A stretch of 23,449 nt of DNA from Gnetum montanum (lineage: Eukaryota > Streptophyta > Gnetopsida > Gnetales > Gnetaceae). A model generated the notes under the pieces. The model had not been told where the DNA came from. It was given only the letters and a program-made list of their open reading frames with translations, and did not search any database. Below are positions 10,540 through 20,203 of this stretch, in pieces. The first letter of the stretch is position 1. Every line of letters starts with the position of its first letter. Location: contig MNCI01020900.1 in NCBI GenBank assembly GCA_015680685.1, positions 1 to 23,449 of the forward strand, read 5' to 3'. The position numbers and the translations under genes are program-made.

Positions 10540-11433
10540 NNNNNNNNNNNNNNNNNNNNNNNNNNNNNNNNNNNNNNNNNNNNNNNNNNNNNNNNNNNNN
10601 NNNNNNNNNNNNNNNNNNNNNNNNNNNNNNNNNNNNNNNNNNNNNNNNNNNNNNNNNNNNNNNNNNNNNNNNNNNNNNNNNNNNNNNNNNNNNNNNNNNN
10701 NNNNNNNNNNNNNNNNNNNNNNNNNNNNNNNNNNNNNNNNNNNNNNNNNNNNNNNNNNNNNNNNNNNNNNNNNNNNNNNNNNNNNNNNNNNNNNNNNNNN
10801 NNNNNNNNNNNNNNNNNNNNNNNNNNNNNNNNNNNNNNNNNNNNNNNNNNNNNNNNNNNNNNNNNNNNNNNNNNNNNNNNNNNNNNNNNNNNNNNNNNNN
10901 NNNNNNNNNNNNNNNNNNNNNNNNNNNNNNNNNNNNNNNNNNNNNNNNNNNNNNNNNNNNNNNNNNNNNNNNNNNNNNNNNNNNNNNNNNNNNNNNNNNN
11001 NNNNNNNNNNNNNNNNNNNNNNNNNNNNNNNNNNNNNNNNNNNNNNNNNNNNNNNNNNNNNNNNNNNNNNNNNNNNNNNNNNNNNNNNNNNNNNNNNNNN
11101 NNNNNNNNNNNNNNNNNNNNNNNNNNNNNNNNNNNNNNNNNNNNNNNNNNNNNNNNNNNNNNNNNNNNNNNNNNNNNNNNNNNNNNNNNNNNNNNNNNNN
11201 NNNNNNNNNNNNNNNNNNNNNNNNNNNNNNNNNNNNNNNNNNNNNNNNNNNNNNNNNNNNNNNNNNNNNNNNNNNNNNNNNNNNNNNNNNNNNNNNNNNN
11301 NNNNNNNNNNNNNNNNNNNNNNNNNNNNNNNNNNNNNNNNNNNNNNNNNNNNNNNNNNNNNNNNNNNNNNNNNNNNNNNNNNNNNNNNNNNNNNNNNNNN
11401 NNNNNNNNNNNNNNNNNNNNNNNNNNNNNNNNN
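10540..11433. other. Assembly gap (894 N)
   Basis: A run of 894 undetermined bases. The right edge is a CA microsatellite, a common cause of such gaps. Any apparent reading frame across it is meaningless. Confidence 0.99.
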
Positions 11434-11464
11434 ACACACACACACACACACATACATATATATA
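11434..11464. repeat. CA/TA microsatellite
   Basis: Nine uninterrupted AC units at 11434-11451 run into a TA-rich tail that continues into the left end of the foldback element. Its true length is unknown because it begins at the gap. Confidence 0.95.
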
Positions 11465-11849
11465 AATTGGCCAAGATTCTTTTAAAAAAATGATGTTAAC
11501 AAAGCCCAACTATTGGACGAGGTAACAAGATAACTAAAAATGGAATCATTCATCCCTCCTCTCTTTCTCTACCACTTACCTAATTTAGTTTTACCCTCTC
11601 AGTCAAGTTTTCTCTTTCTTTGTTTGTTCATGGAATTTTTGAGAAATAAATCTCTTACATAAATAATGCTAAAAAATGCCATGAATAGACAAATAAAGAG
11701 CAAACTTGATCAAGAGGCTAAAACTAAATTGGGTAAGTGTTAGAGAAATAGAGGGATGAGTGATTCCATTTTTAGTTATCTTGTTACCTCGTCTAGTACT
11801 CGGGCTTGGGTAACATCATTTTCTTTTAAATCATCTCAGCCAATTTATA
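11461..11849. mobile_element. Foldback / MITE-like element with ~170-bp terminal inverted repeats
   Basis: The left arm 11461-11633 and right arm 11679-11849 are reverse complements along their whole length, by eye about 85% identical with a few small indels. The outermost ten bases match exactly (TATAAATTGG / CCAATTTATA). The unpaired middle is only about 45 bp. The flanks are TA-rich on both sides, consistent with a TA-type target, but no unambiguous target duplication can be read. The element has no coding capacity, so it would rely on a DNA transposase elsewhere. Its length (about 389 bp) and nearly complete self-complementarity fit a foldback MITE. A transcript would form a long hairpin and could be a small-RNA source. 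Confidence 0.85.
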
Positions 11850-11883
11850 GATATATATATCTAAGCTAGTGGAGTGGTTTTGT

Positions 11884-12265
11884 GGGCTATGTACTAAAAT
11901 TTAATTATTTTTTTTATTTTTAAAATTATCATCACTATTTGCATTCTAAATAATATATACTGGTAAACATAAATTGGTTAAAATAAAAATTTATATCTTT
12001 CGTATATGTTGATGAAGGAATATATTTCAGAATTATTACAACAAACATTATAGAGCTATACAATAGGATTGAGAAAAAGCCAAAATACAATGATAAATGT
12101 GAATTTAATATGCTTAATCCTCCAATTGAGAAAAATGAACTTCTTGTGCAATTCTACTTTAGAGATGTTTAACATCTAAAATCTTTCTATATATTTGTAC
12201 AGAGAAAGAAGGATGAATCATTAAAGAATCAATGGTCTTAACTCCAAATAATGCAACAAACATTA
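11884..12265. repeat. Tandem duplicate unit 1 (~380 bp)
   Basis: Directly repeated at 12298-12678, with a spacer of about 32 bp. Shared landmarks include a long T-run near the start, CATAAATTGGTTAAAAT, TTCGTATATGTTGATGAAGGAAT and GAATCAATGGTCTT near the end. By eye the units are about 85% identical with few indels. No conserved frame spans both copies and no protein domain was recognised. Confidence 0.9.
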
Positions 12266-12297
12266 GACCCATAAGTTCTCTTGTATAGCAGTTTCAC

Positions 12298-12678
12298 GAG
12301 CTATGAGTAGAATTTAATTATTTTTTTTATTTTTTAAGTTATCATCACTATTTTCATTACAAATAATATATACTAGTAAACATAAATTGGTTAAAATTAA
12401 AGTTTATATATTTCGTATATGTTGATGAAGGAATACATTCCACAATTATTACAACAAACATTACAAAGCTATATAATAGGATTGAGCAAAAGGCAAAATA
12501 CAATGATAAGTGTGAACTCAATATGCCTAGTTCTCTAATTGACCAAAATGAACTTCTTGTGCAATTCTACTTTGGAGATGTTTAGCATCTAAAATCTTTC
12601 TGTATCTTTCCACATGAAAAGGAGGATGAATCTTTAAAGAATCAATGGTCTTGACTCCAGATAATACAAAAACCATTA
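12298..12678. repeat. Tandem duplicate unit 2 (~380 bp)
   Basis: Partner of 11884-12265. It ends only about 20 bases before the truncated 5' LTR of element A, so this duplication or a linked rearrangement may have removed the missing front part of that LTR. The unit has no similarity to the front part of the 3' LTR, so it is not LTR sequence. Confidence 0.9.
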
Positions 12679-12699
12679 ATAGTATCCTTATCTAGTGTC

Positions 12700-13030
12700 A
12701 TTCCTTGAGAGTTATGAATAGTAAGGGAGAGCACTTGAGAGTGGTTGAGGGAATCTATTATATAAGTTCATTGTCTTGAGCTTGGGCTCCATTGTAAGAA
12801 ATTAACGATTGAGAGAAAATAAGTGTGGCCTCTAAGATACTTGGGAGAGTTGTGAGTTAAGCTTGGCTCTTGATCTTTGATGTATTTTCTATGTATTTTT
12901 GGGAATGGTCTTAATATAAGGATATGTTTCTCTATTTCATTCTATTTATTTTGTTTTCTAAACTATATTTTCTTGGAAGTTGTGGATTGGATCCTATTGG
13001 GATCTATTAAAGAGGCACCACTATACTAGA
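12700..13030 (+). repeat. 5' LTR of element A, 3' part only
   Basis: Aligns with about 15545-15856 of the 3' LTR. Shared phrases include GGGCTCCATTGT, TTTGATGTATTTTCTATGTATT and TTTTGTTTTCTAA, and both end in a CTATnCTAnA-type terminus. About 700 bp of the LTR front is missing. The primer site follows at once. Confidence 0.8.
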
Positions 13031-13044
13031 TTGGTATTGGAGCC
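13031..13044 (+). other. Primer-binding site of element A (initiator tRNA-Met)
   Basis: TTGGTATTGGAGCC directly follows the LTR end. Ten of the twelve core bases TGGTATCAGAGC are kept. It would prime minus-strand DNA synthesis. Confidence 0.75.
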
Positions 13045-13162
13045 TAGGGTTTGGAGATTTTCATAGTTTTATGTTGAAGCTTGGTGTTTTCTTTGAATGA
13101 AAGGAACATTCTAATGGATATTTATACATTTTATTTTGGATATCATTATTGTTTCTTTCGGT

Positions 13163-14540
13163 ATGTGTTTTAAGAAGAAGAAAAATCAAGAGCTTCAAGA
13201 GTTCAAGGACTCGTTTAAGGCTTTTGTGGCTAAAATGCAAGAAGTTCTTCCTAAAGTAAAAGTTCATAAGCACTAATATTATGCAAAAAACTCAAGAAGT
13301 GATATGGAGAAATTAAAAACTAAAATAGAAAATATTTTAAGGAGAATTAAGAAAACATCTTCTAGCCATCAAGGAAGGAAGGAGGATGAAAGGTCTAGTA
13401 AAGTAGAAATCAATGAGAAAAGGAGTTTTCAATTATCTCTTATTGAAAAAGGAAGTGTTCAATACCTTAATTTCTAAAGGACGAAACCAAGAGCTTCATA
13501 AAAGGGACCAAGATACCTTCAAAACTCAAGATGTAGTATGTTGTTGATCAAGGAGAGTTCCTACCTCATGAGTCATGTGAGGTAAAGGATCAAAGCTAAA
13601 TAAGTTGCAAACAACCAAGGGCATATGCAAGGAGGATTAAGGGTAGTAGTAGAAGGTATGATACTCATTCGTTTTGCAATAATTCTATACCTTATGGCAA
13701 GGGAATGGATTTTTTAAGCCAACTTAAGGCTATCTCATGGGAGAGAGGTGAGTCTTTTGGTCAAGTTATGTGGAAGATAATTTCTTTAATGATGTTTTGG
13801 ATGAAATTTATGTTAAAATAATGGAGAAGAGTTTACCTTTTGAGTTGTTACCTCCAAAGTTGAATGAAGAGCTTGTTGATGAATTCTTCAAAGAGGAGAA
13901 ACCATTGGAATTGGAAACTTCTATTTGGGATATTAAACCTTCAAGCTTTGATGAGATTGGATAGCCACATATTGAAGATCAATTTGAACCAAATATGGAT
14001 GGAAGAAGTTATAAAGTGGTAAGTAAGCATGAGCTTTATCTTTTTGATGGTAGTAACGTCTCTAATGTTGAAGCTAGTGTGGTGGATACTATCTTTTACT
14101 TTATCCTGGTAATTATTTGATTCTTTACAATGATGAGCATCATGATCATTGTGATGATTATGATGGGATTAAGTGTCATGTTGTGACTTTGATGTCATTG
14201 TTAGTAAGACGAAGAATAATAGTGGTAATTTATTTTATTATGATGGATATTGGAATAGTAATTATGATAAGTTTGTTATTGATGTGCGTTAAGACATTGA
14301 TAATGATATGATTTTCTAGAATTTGGAGATGCTTGTTATTGATTATAGAAATGATGAATTTGTGAGGCGTGTTTATGGATTTGATTGTCTTGGCTATAAA
14401 ATGGATTAGTAACATGAAGGCAATCTACATGGTGGTGTTGGTGATGAAAGGAAACTAAGTGGTAGTCTTTCAAATATGATGATGAAGAGGAAAAGGAAGA
14501 AAAGAAAGGATGTTGAATTAAAAAAGCCTAGTCCTTTTTT
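13163..14540 (+). pseudogene. Gag-like coding remnants of element A
   Basis: A broken plus-strand coding region. It opens with an ATG at 13163 and a Lys/Glu-rich amphipathic stretch (FKKKKNQELQEFKDSFKAF), then loses frame. A basic Ser/Arg segment lies near 13620-13700. The longest intact piece is 13770-13964, a 64-codon acidic stretch (contains LPPKLNEELVDEFF) with about 30% Asp/Glu. Farther on come Asp/Tyr/Asn-rich stretches (about 14100-14400) and a Lys/Arg cluster (KRKRKKRKD) near 14490. No zinc knuckle was found. Position between primer site and polypurine tract, with charge-rich composition, suggests gag or a gag-replacing ORF. The family is not recognised. Confidence 0.5.
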
Positions 14541-14780
14541 TCTTATTCTTTATTTATTATAGGGTTGAGTCATTATAGAAATGTAATAGAGGGATTCCAA
14601 GTAGACACTTATGGTGGGGCATGAGGACAAGTCTTCATGAGCAAAGGAATCTCAAAATTAAAACCTCCAATGATATTCATTCTCATGTTTTTAATGCATT
14701 GAATCATGATTGTTGTGATGCCTTGAGTCATGGGGGCATGATGCCTTTCAACTTGTGAAAGATCATGAAACATGATATTT

Positions 14781-14798
14781 CAAGGGTGGGAGAGTAGG
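14781..14798 (+). other. Polypurine tract of element A
   Basis: CAAGGGTGGGAGAGTAGG, 15 of 18 bases purine, abuts the 3' LTR start TGTAGG. It is the expected primer site for plus-strand DNA synthesis. Confidence 0.75.
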
Positions 14799-15856
14799 TG
14801 TAGGGACACCTCTTCTTATTCCCTTATTCTATCCTACACATATGTTTTATAGGTTTTAGGCTTGAAGAAGCCATGGAAAAGTGTATCCTGTTAGTATGTG
14901 TCTTCTTGTGATGATCTAATTAATGATGATTCCTGGATGTTTTGGAATTTTTGAGGGTCTTCTTAAGTCATTTTAATGAGTTTAGGAGGTTCCAAAATCT
15001 ATGGGAACCTATTTGGAGGTATCTAAAGGTTCCAAACATCAAAACAAGAATTTTTGTATTTAGCCCTAGCAAGTGAGATGTCACATAGAAACTAGAACAT
15101 CCCAGGTGAGATGTTCCAACTATGCATGCGACATATTGAGTGAAATGTTCCATGCGAACCTAGAACATATTGGACCCAGATAAGATGTCTCGAAAAAATA
15201 GCATACATTTTGGTTGAGAGTTGGATTTTTACAAAGATGTCTTAGCAAGGTCAAGTAAAACTAAGACAAATGGGGAAACTTCTATAAATGTCCATCCCAA
15301 TTTAGAAAATAGCAAAATAGAGATATAAATAGACAAAGCAAGATGGAAATAGTTGGAGAAAAGGTGAGAAGACTTGGGAAGCATATAAAGAACCTTGAGT
15401 TAAGTTGAGGAAAGGTTTATAGATTTCTTGTCCTCTAGTTGCTTATAAATATTTATGTAATTCACCATTATTAGTACCAAAGGCCTAACCTAGAAGGAGA
15501 ACATCATAAAGAACTCTTGAGGGAGGAGAGCTTGTATAAGGAAATTGAGTGAGAGGCAAGGGAAAGCACTTTAGAGAGGTTAAATGAACCTCTTATAAGT
15601 GTTTATTCTTGAGATTGGGCTCCATTGTGAGTAATTAACAACTGAGAGGGAACATGTATGGCCTTTAAGATTTTTGGAAGACTTGTGATTTAAGCTTGGC
15701 CGCTCATATTTGATGTATTTTCTATGTATTCTAATAATTTTCTTAATATAAGAAGATTTTTCTTTATTTCATTATGCTAATTTTGTTTTCTAAGATAGAT
15801 TTGCTTGGAATTCATGCATTAGGTCTTATTGGGATATATTAAGGTGCTATCCTACA
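14799..15856 (+). repeat. 3' LTR of element A (1,058 bp, TGTAGG...CCTACA)
   Basis: Bounded by the perfect 6-bp terminal inverted repeat TGTAGG / CCTACA. The left boundary is fixed by the polypurine tract, the right one by alignment with the 5' LTR end next to the primer site. It contains a cluster of AGATGT/ACATCT-type motifs (15068-15245), a TATA box at 15324-15332, and the transcribed region shared with the 5' LTR remnant. No ORF of note. Confidence 0.85.
15068..15332 (+). promoter_or_regulatory. Putative U3 promoter of LTR A: dyad-like motif cluster and TATA box
   Basis: Motifs GAGATGTCAC, GAACATCCC, GAGATGTTCC, GAAATGTTCC, GAACATATTGG, AAGATGTCTC and AAAGATGTCTTA occur within about 175 bp. 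An inverted pair GAACATC...GATGTTC lies inside the cluster. TATAAATAG at 15324-15332 follows about 80 bases later. The arrangement resembles U3 enhancer repeats of other plant LTR elements. One motif (15233-15244) is nearly identical to the 12-bp dyad of element B. Confidence 0.55.
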
Positions 15857-16259
15857 TCAAAATATTACAAAATTTAGCTTACCTTAGTTATGGTTTACTA
15901 AGGAGCTTGGTTGGTAGGACTACTTAGGATAGATAGGTACTACTTATGCATCATTAATGAGGGTTGGTAAGAACCTATCTATGCACTTTTAAGGTAGGTA
16001 TTTGCTAGAAGTATCATTAAGTGCATTGGAGTAGGGAGATTCCATGAAGTAGCATTCAAGAGTTTGAAGCTTACAATTTCTAGTACTACTGCATGGGTTG
16101 TAGATACATACCTTTAGAATGGTACAATCAACTAGGGTAAGAAGTTCTTCCAGCTTTCCTTTTGACAAATTTGGGATTTAGAGGCATCCCAAATCACACC
16201 ATTTTACCAATCACATAGGCCATGATTGGACAACACTATGACTAATGAGGATTTGTGCA
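15857..16259. other. Stretch between elements A and the interrupted ORF, no gene seen
   Basis: No long frame on either strand. Two partly similar segments with GGTTGGTA/GGTAGG motifs (about 15910-16000) suggest short internal repetition. Nothing else can be supported. Confidence 0.4.
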
Positions 16260-16435
16260 CTATTTATAAGGATCCTCATCACCAGAGAATGAGGAAGCAT
16301 CATCTAGATCTTCTTTAATGCTTTTAGAATATAAGAGTTTACCTTTATCCTTGAGTTCATAGCTTTCTATATGTTCATGTGGTAAAATTACTTTAGTTGC
16401 AGTTTCATCCACCTTATCCTCAATGTCCTTAAGGG
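16260..16435 (-). pseudogene. 3' part of an unknown acidic ORF split by element B
   Basis: The minus frame from the target duplication to a TAG at 16260 encodes about 58 residues, Lys/Glu-rich at first (LKDIEDKVDE, YELKDKGK), then an acidic end (DLDDASSFSGDEDPYK). The part on the far side of element B (22635 onward) continues in the same frame once the 5-bp duplication is counted once. This shows a real open frame existed before insertion. The function is unknown. A tail rich in Asp/Glu/Ser after a charged helix resembles the C-terminus of the second ORF inside element B, so it may also be a transposable-element protein. Confidence 0.6.
16431..16435. repeat. Target-site duplication of element B, left (AAGGG)
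   Basis: AAGGG immediately left of the LTR terminus TGTGGA. The identical five bases follow the other LTR end at 22630-22634. Five bases is the usual size for plant LTR retrotransposons. Confidence 0.9.
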
Positions 16436-17543
16436 TGTGGATCATTGACCTTAGAAGGGGAGGTGTAAGGAAAATGGATGAATAAGCTCTCCAAATTAAA
16501 AATTTGTAACACAAAAGCTCATGCTTTGAATTTAATGTGGTTTTCTAAATTTGGTAGTGCACACTTGAAGGGTAGATCACTAGCACACCTCTAGACTTTG
16601 TTACTCTCAAAATATGGTTGAAGGGTCCACACTAGAGTGCTATGCCACAACACTAGCCACTCAACCCCACAAGGTCCCATTAGGCTTGGAATGTGATTTC
16701 TAGGCTTTCACAACCTTGAGCTCCAATTCAGATTGTTGTACAATGGTAACAACAACTCAATCCTGTAGGATCTCAGCAAGCTTAAGTGAGATGCCTTCTT
16801 GCAAGAAGCACATCAACCTTGTAGGACAACAAGAGAAAATAACTGCAAGGGATAAGTGCAACTTAGTTTGCTAATCCTTGTACATTGTGGTATAGCACAC
16901 TTTACAATGATCAAATGATGATTCAATGAAAAGCAACAAAGATTACAATGATTCACAAAAAGATTGTGCAATGATTACACATAAGCTTGCACAATTTCCC
17001 AATGCATATGATGTCTTCTTATAGCTACCATGTTTCTAAATCCATATTGGAACTTGTGTACTTGCTAGCCAACAGTCATTAACAGTCATAAAAGACATAG
17101 TTTCATGCCTGAGACATCTTTCTATATTTTCCTTCAATTCTAGAAAAATGTCTTTTTCTACGAAAGACATCATTTTGAAACCTCCATTCTAGAAAGATGT
17201 CTTTGTCTAATGAAAGACATCATTTTGAAACTGGTCTACATTCTATGAAGACATCTTTGGCTAATGGAAGACATCTCTACTTGAGGAAAGACGTTTGTTG
17301 TTTCATAAAGATGTCTTCGCCTATGTTCACTGCAATTCTACCAAGACACCTACTATTTCTCAAAGACATCTTTCTTCATCTTCCTTTGCATAATGAATTA
17401 TTCATTTCTTTTTCAAAATCTTACACAATCCAAGTATGAATCCAAGTTCTTATCCTATGAGCACAATATTCACAAACACATACAAAGAACTTTGTCTTCT
17501 ATTTTTCTTAAAGTTTTAACATACCAAAACCAAAAGGTCCACA
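16436..17543 (-). repeat. 3' LTR of element B
   Basis: On the minus strand it starts TGTGGACCTTTTGG next to the polypurine tract and ends with TCCACA at the target duplication. It is about 30 bp longer than its partner because of small indels. It carries the dyad array 17111-17374 and a TATAAG box at 17018-17023. The last ~580 bases (minus direction) would be transcribed R/U5 sequence. Confidence 0.92.
17111..17374 (-). promoter_or_regulatory. Array of about 11 AAAGA(CA/TG)TCTTT dyads in the 3' LTR
   Basis: Eleven or so copies of a 12-bp dyad with arms AAAGA/TCTTT and a two-base centre that is CA in some copies and TG in others. Clear copies lie at 17111, 17162, 17191, 17248, 17267, 17307 and 17361. 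One copy at 17287-17296 still has CG in the centre (AAAGACGTTT). Spacing is irregular, about 15-40 bases. The array lies upstream (minus direction) of TATAAG at 17018-17023, where a U3 enhancer would be expected. Function is inferred from position. Confidence 0.75.
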
Positions 17544-17559
17544 ATCTCCCGCTTTTTGG
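17544..17559 (-). other. Polypurine tract of element B
   Basis: On the minus strand CCAAAAAGCGGGAGAT abuts the 3' LTR start TGTGGA. This is the expected plus-strand primer. Confidence 0.8.
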
Positions 17560-17617
17560 TAATGTCCAAAACTTAAGAAAATGGGGTAGTCTTGTCCCAA
17601 TAGTAACACATTAGCTA

Positions 17618-17634
17618 CTTCTCACGCTTTTTGG
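17618..17634 (-). other. Second polypurine-like tract, 60-75 bases upstream
   Basis: Minus strand CCAAAAAGCGTGAGAAG differs from the LTR-proximal tract by a few bases. The preceding words GGTTATGT and GGACATTA are also alike, so the segment appears duplicated. It could act as a second plus-strand primer or be a relic of an earlier LTR boundary. Confidence 0.6.
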
Positions 17635-18031
17635 ACATAACCAAAAAGGAAAAAGCATAGAAAGTAAGTGCATAAAAATGTACTAAGAAAAGCATTAAGT
17701 CATATAAATTCCTGTGGCAACGGGGGATTAGGATAAGCATGGAGGTTCAATGGTATGTAAAGTGAAGTAAATGCAAGAATAAATGGCAAAGCCAAACCAC
17801 ATAGAGATAAAAAGGAAAACATACCATCTATTCATAATCATCCAAAAACTATTATATACCATACTATTGCAAGAGTAAAACTATCTGCAATTGTCAAACT
17901 ACATCAATCACATATGTGCAAAGTCCCAAAATCACATATGTGAGAGCCAAAAAAACTCTCATCCTTTTTTATCATCAAAAGGAGAGAACAAACAACCTAT
18001 CAAGGTTTCAATCACTACCCTCAGTAGCATT

Positions 18032-19548
18032 TTAAGACTTAGAATCTACTATTGCTTTAGATGAATGATAAGTCTCCTCATCATCATCACTACTAGTGTT
18101 GGGTCGATTGGATTTCTAAGTGTCATCATTAGAGGACTCAGCCTACTACACTATAGCTCACCTGGGATGAAGCTTCACTTGAAACTAAGAAGAAGTTGGT
18201 GGAGTTGGTAGCTGATGAATTGGAACCCATTGGGATGTGGTCCTAAAGATGTTCTTCATAGCCTATTTCTTAAGAGAGCTGGAAGCATCAACAAGAGGAA
18301 TCATGTAACCAAGAGGGACTAGAACATGGTTCTCTAATAGCTTTCCCTAGACACCAATTGGGGGTGCCTCTGGCTTAGAATTTGTCTCCATCTTAGAGTC
18401 ATACACGAATGAAGGGCCTACTACTAAAGAATGATGTCAAGGAATAGGTTATTGTCAAAGATAGGAGGAGTAGTAACCTCCTTAAATACCTCTCCATCAA
18501 ATGGAGGAGAAATTCTAGCTTCATCCAAACTCTTACACAAGTAAGAGAGGTTCCTCCCAAGCTTCCCAATGGCTTGGGCAATGGGCCAAAATAGCTTCCT
18601 TAGGGAAAAACTAATCTAAGCATTAGAGAATTTCAATCATCTCAATTGGAAAAACTAATCTCAGCTACATGGAAAGTACTCCTCTTCTCCATATGCTTAT
18701 TAAGACTCCTTTTACCTTTTAGTAAAGGCAAACCTATTATAGGTACATCCCTCTAGTGAATCAACAAGCTAACGAGGTAGGGTATCCAAGGATTCTTTCC
18801 TTGGCATAGAGGCTCAAAAATGTCCTAGCAAAGAGTGTGCCCTAGATCCAATGGTGAACCTATAAGCAAAAAATATAGTAAAAAACCCTAGGGTGGTAGC
18901 AAATAATAGTAGCTACTACCTTTCACCATGATATTATACAAAATAATGAGTGACAAGGTGGAGGCATAAGAGGTCATCTTGCTCCTTTTAATTTGACCCC
19001 TATCAAATGACATATCCCTTTCATATAAAACATCACAAAATTCATCATGTCCTATGAGCATTATACCATTTGTTAACATATCATGCCTAGACCCAATGGT
19101 AACCTAAAAGAAATTATCACTAGATATACCTAGAATTTCATTCACAATTTAGGAAGAGACTTAAAAAGCAAGCCCATCAATAATTGATGTGAATGCCCCA
19201 ACAAAAACATTAGAAATAAAAGTATTATAGTAGAATTCCCTAATTAACACTTCAAGGAGAAGAAAATTCATGGAAATGAAGGTACTCCACTTCAAAAGCT
19301 TAAAGTAATCTAACAAAGCTTGCTATATATGAAGTGGATAACCAAGAGAACACTCAAAAATAATAGTAGTGATTCAAGTTTCCTAAAACCTATGTTGGGC
19401 ACTTGTGCTTTAAAATTGAGGCGTGTAGGAAGATTGTGCACTACTAGAACTTCCTCTTGAAAATTTCCTAGATGGTGCCCTAAACATTCCAACCTTCTTA
19501 TGGGCCAGCTATAATAAAAATCACTGCAAATGATGGAGCCCTAGTCAT
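18032..19548 (-). pseudogene. Second ORF of element B: 'putative plant transposon protein'-like
   Basis: Minus-strand coding remnant. An ATG at 19546-19548 lies about 48 bases below a TATA box. After a Ser-rich N-terminus (RGSSSSAQSS) comes a stretch (19318-19090) reading LLKWSTF, then EVLIREFYYN, then DGLAF, then VNEILGI. That order of Trp, [IV]-REFY-x-N, G-x-x-F and N-E-x-L-G-[IL] matches the domain annotated as putative plant transposon protein in many plant LTR elements. Its role is unknown. A further open segment runs to 18891, then after a frameshift one at about 18640-18420 (KLFWPIAQAIGKLGRN), and an acidic SSDDDEETYHSS tail near 18065-18100 before a TAA at 18032. Several in-frame stops are one transition from sense codons. 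The family call rests on motif order recognised by eye and is moderately sure. Confidence 0.55.
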
Positions 19549-19595
19549 CTTTATGGGGTATATCTAAAGGAATACAACATAAACGAGGGTTTTTT

Positions 19596-19603
19596 CTTTT
19601 ATA
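19596..19603 (-). promoter_or_regulatory. Internal TATA box ahead of the second ORF
   Basis: Minus strand TATAAAAG, flanked by TTTCT and AAAAAACC. The ATG of the second ORF is about 48 bases downstream, and the dyad array lies just upstream. Position and context suggest an internal promoter; no transcript evidence is available. Confidence 0.5.
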
Positions 19604-19631
19604 AGAAACATGAGGGCTTTGAATGAAAAAG

Positions 19632-19803
19632 AGGACATCTTTTTCGATAGGAAGACATCTTTCCCACATGCTAAAGTTATGGTAGATGTCTTTTATTTGC
19701 AAAATATATCTTTCTTGGTATGGTTGAAAAATCATAGAGATGTCTTTGGTCACATGAAGATGTCTTTACAAAGACATCTTTCACTTTTGAAAGATGTCTT
19801 TTG
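19632..19803 (-). promoter_or_regulatory. Internal array of 7-8 AAAGA(CA/TG)TCTTT dyads
   Basis: The same 12-bp dyad as in the LTRs. Copies lie at about 19633, 19651, 19682, 19736, 19757, 19769 and 19789, with CA and TG centres mixed, plus a weaker TA version near 19705. The sequence between the dyads is unrelated to the LTR arrays, so this is not simply an LTR fragment. It stands immediately upstream of TATAAAAG on the minus strand. Confidence 0.75.
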
Positions 19804-20203
19804 TCAAAATTCAGGATAAGGTTTAGGAAGGTTACCAATGATCTATAGTCTTAATTAAAGCTTGAAAAGTAAAGAAAACCTACCTCTACCTACCTATCAT
19901 GTTTTGAGAAAGTGATGAAGCTCAGAAATTTAGAGAATGAGTCTCCTCTTTTGAGGATTTTCCTCTTGGCCGAATTTCCCCAATGTGTAACACATGACTC
20001 CGTCTTATGAATTTGTTGGTAAGGATGTCTTGATGCCCTTGGTTCTATTGTTTAATTCTCCATTCCTTTTTGATAGCCTTGGTCCTTTGAGTTGGCTTCC
20101 AATCTTCTTTTTGATACTTCATAAAACATTTTCATGGTGAACTTTGATAAAAACAAGGAGTCTTGTGATATGACCAAGTACTCATATGATAGATCTTTAA
20201 GTT

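Larger units (their letters stand above)
12700..15856 (+). mobile_element. LTR retrotransposon A, 5'-truncated and without pol
   Basis: Structure in order: a partial 5' LTR, an initiator tRNA-Met primer site, about 1.75 kb of interior with gag-like fragments, a polypurine tract and a complete 3' LTR. The two LTR portions align over about 330 bp at roughly 75-80% by eye, so the insertion is old or the LTRs have been shuffled. No protease, integrase, reverse transcriptase or RNase H motif was seen, and the interior is too short to hold them. The element was therefore non-autonomous or has suffered an internal deletion. The superfamily cannot be assigned without pol. A target duplication cannot be tested because the 5' end is gone. 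Confidence 0.8.

Noticed and set aside
10436-11509. Long reading frames on both strands across this interval
   Set aside because: They run through the 894-base gap of N and contain no real coding sequence beyond short CA-repeat and AT-rich edges.
11884-12678. The tandem duplicate as an LTR pair
   Set aside because: The units are only about 32 bp apart, lack TG...CA termini, and have no primer site or polypurine tract between them.
17111-17374. CRISPR-like array of short repeats
   Set aside because: Spacing is irregular (about 15-40 bases), the repeats are diverged dyads inside an LTR, and the sequence is plant nuclear DNA.
19610-19819. 69-codon plus-strand frame
   Set aside because: It is opposite to element B and passes through the dyad array. 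Its apparent repeats (DIFF, DVFY, DVFG) are the dyad read in one frame.
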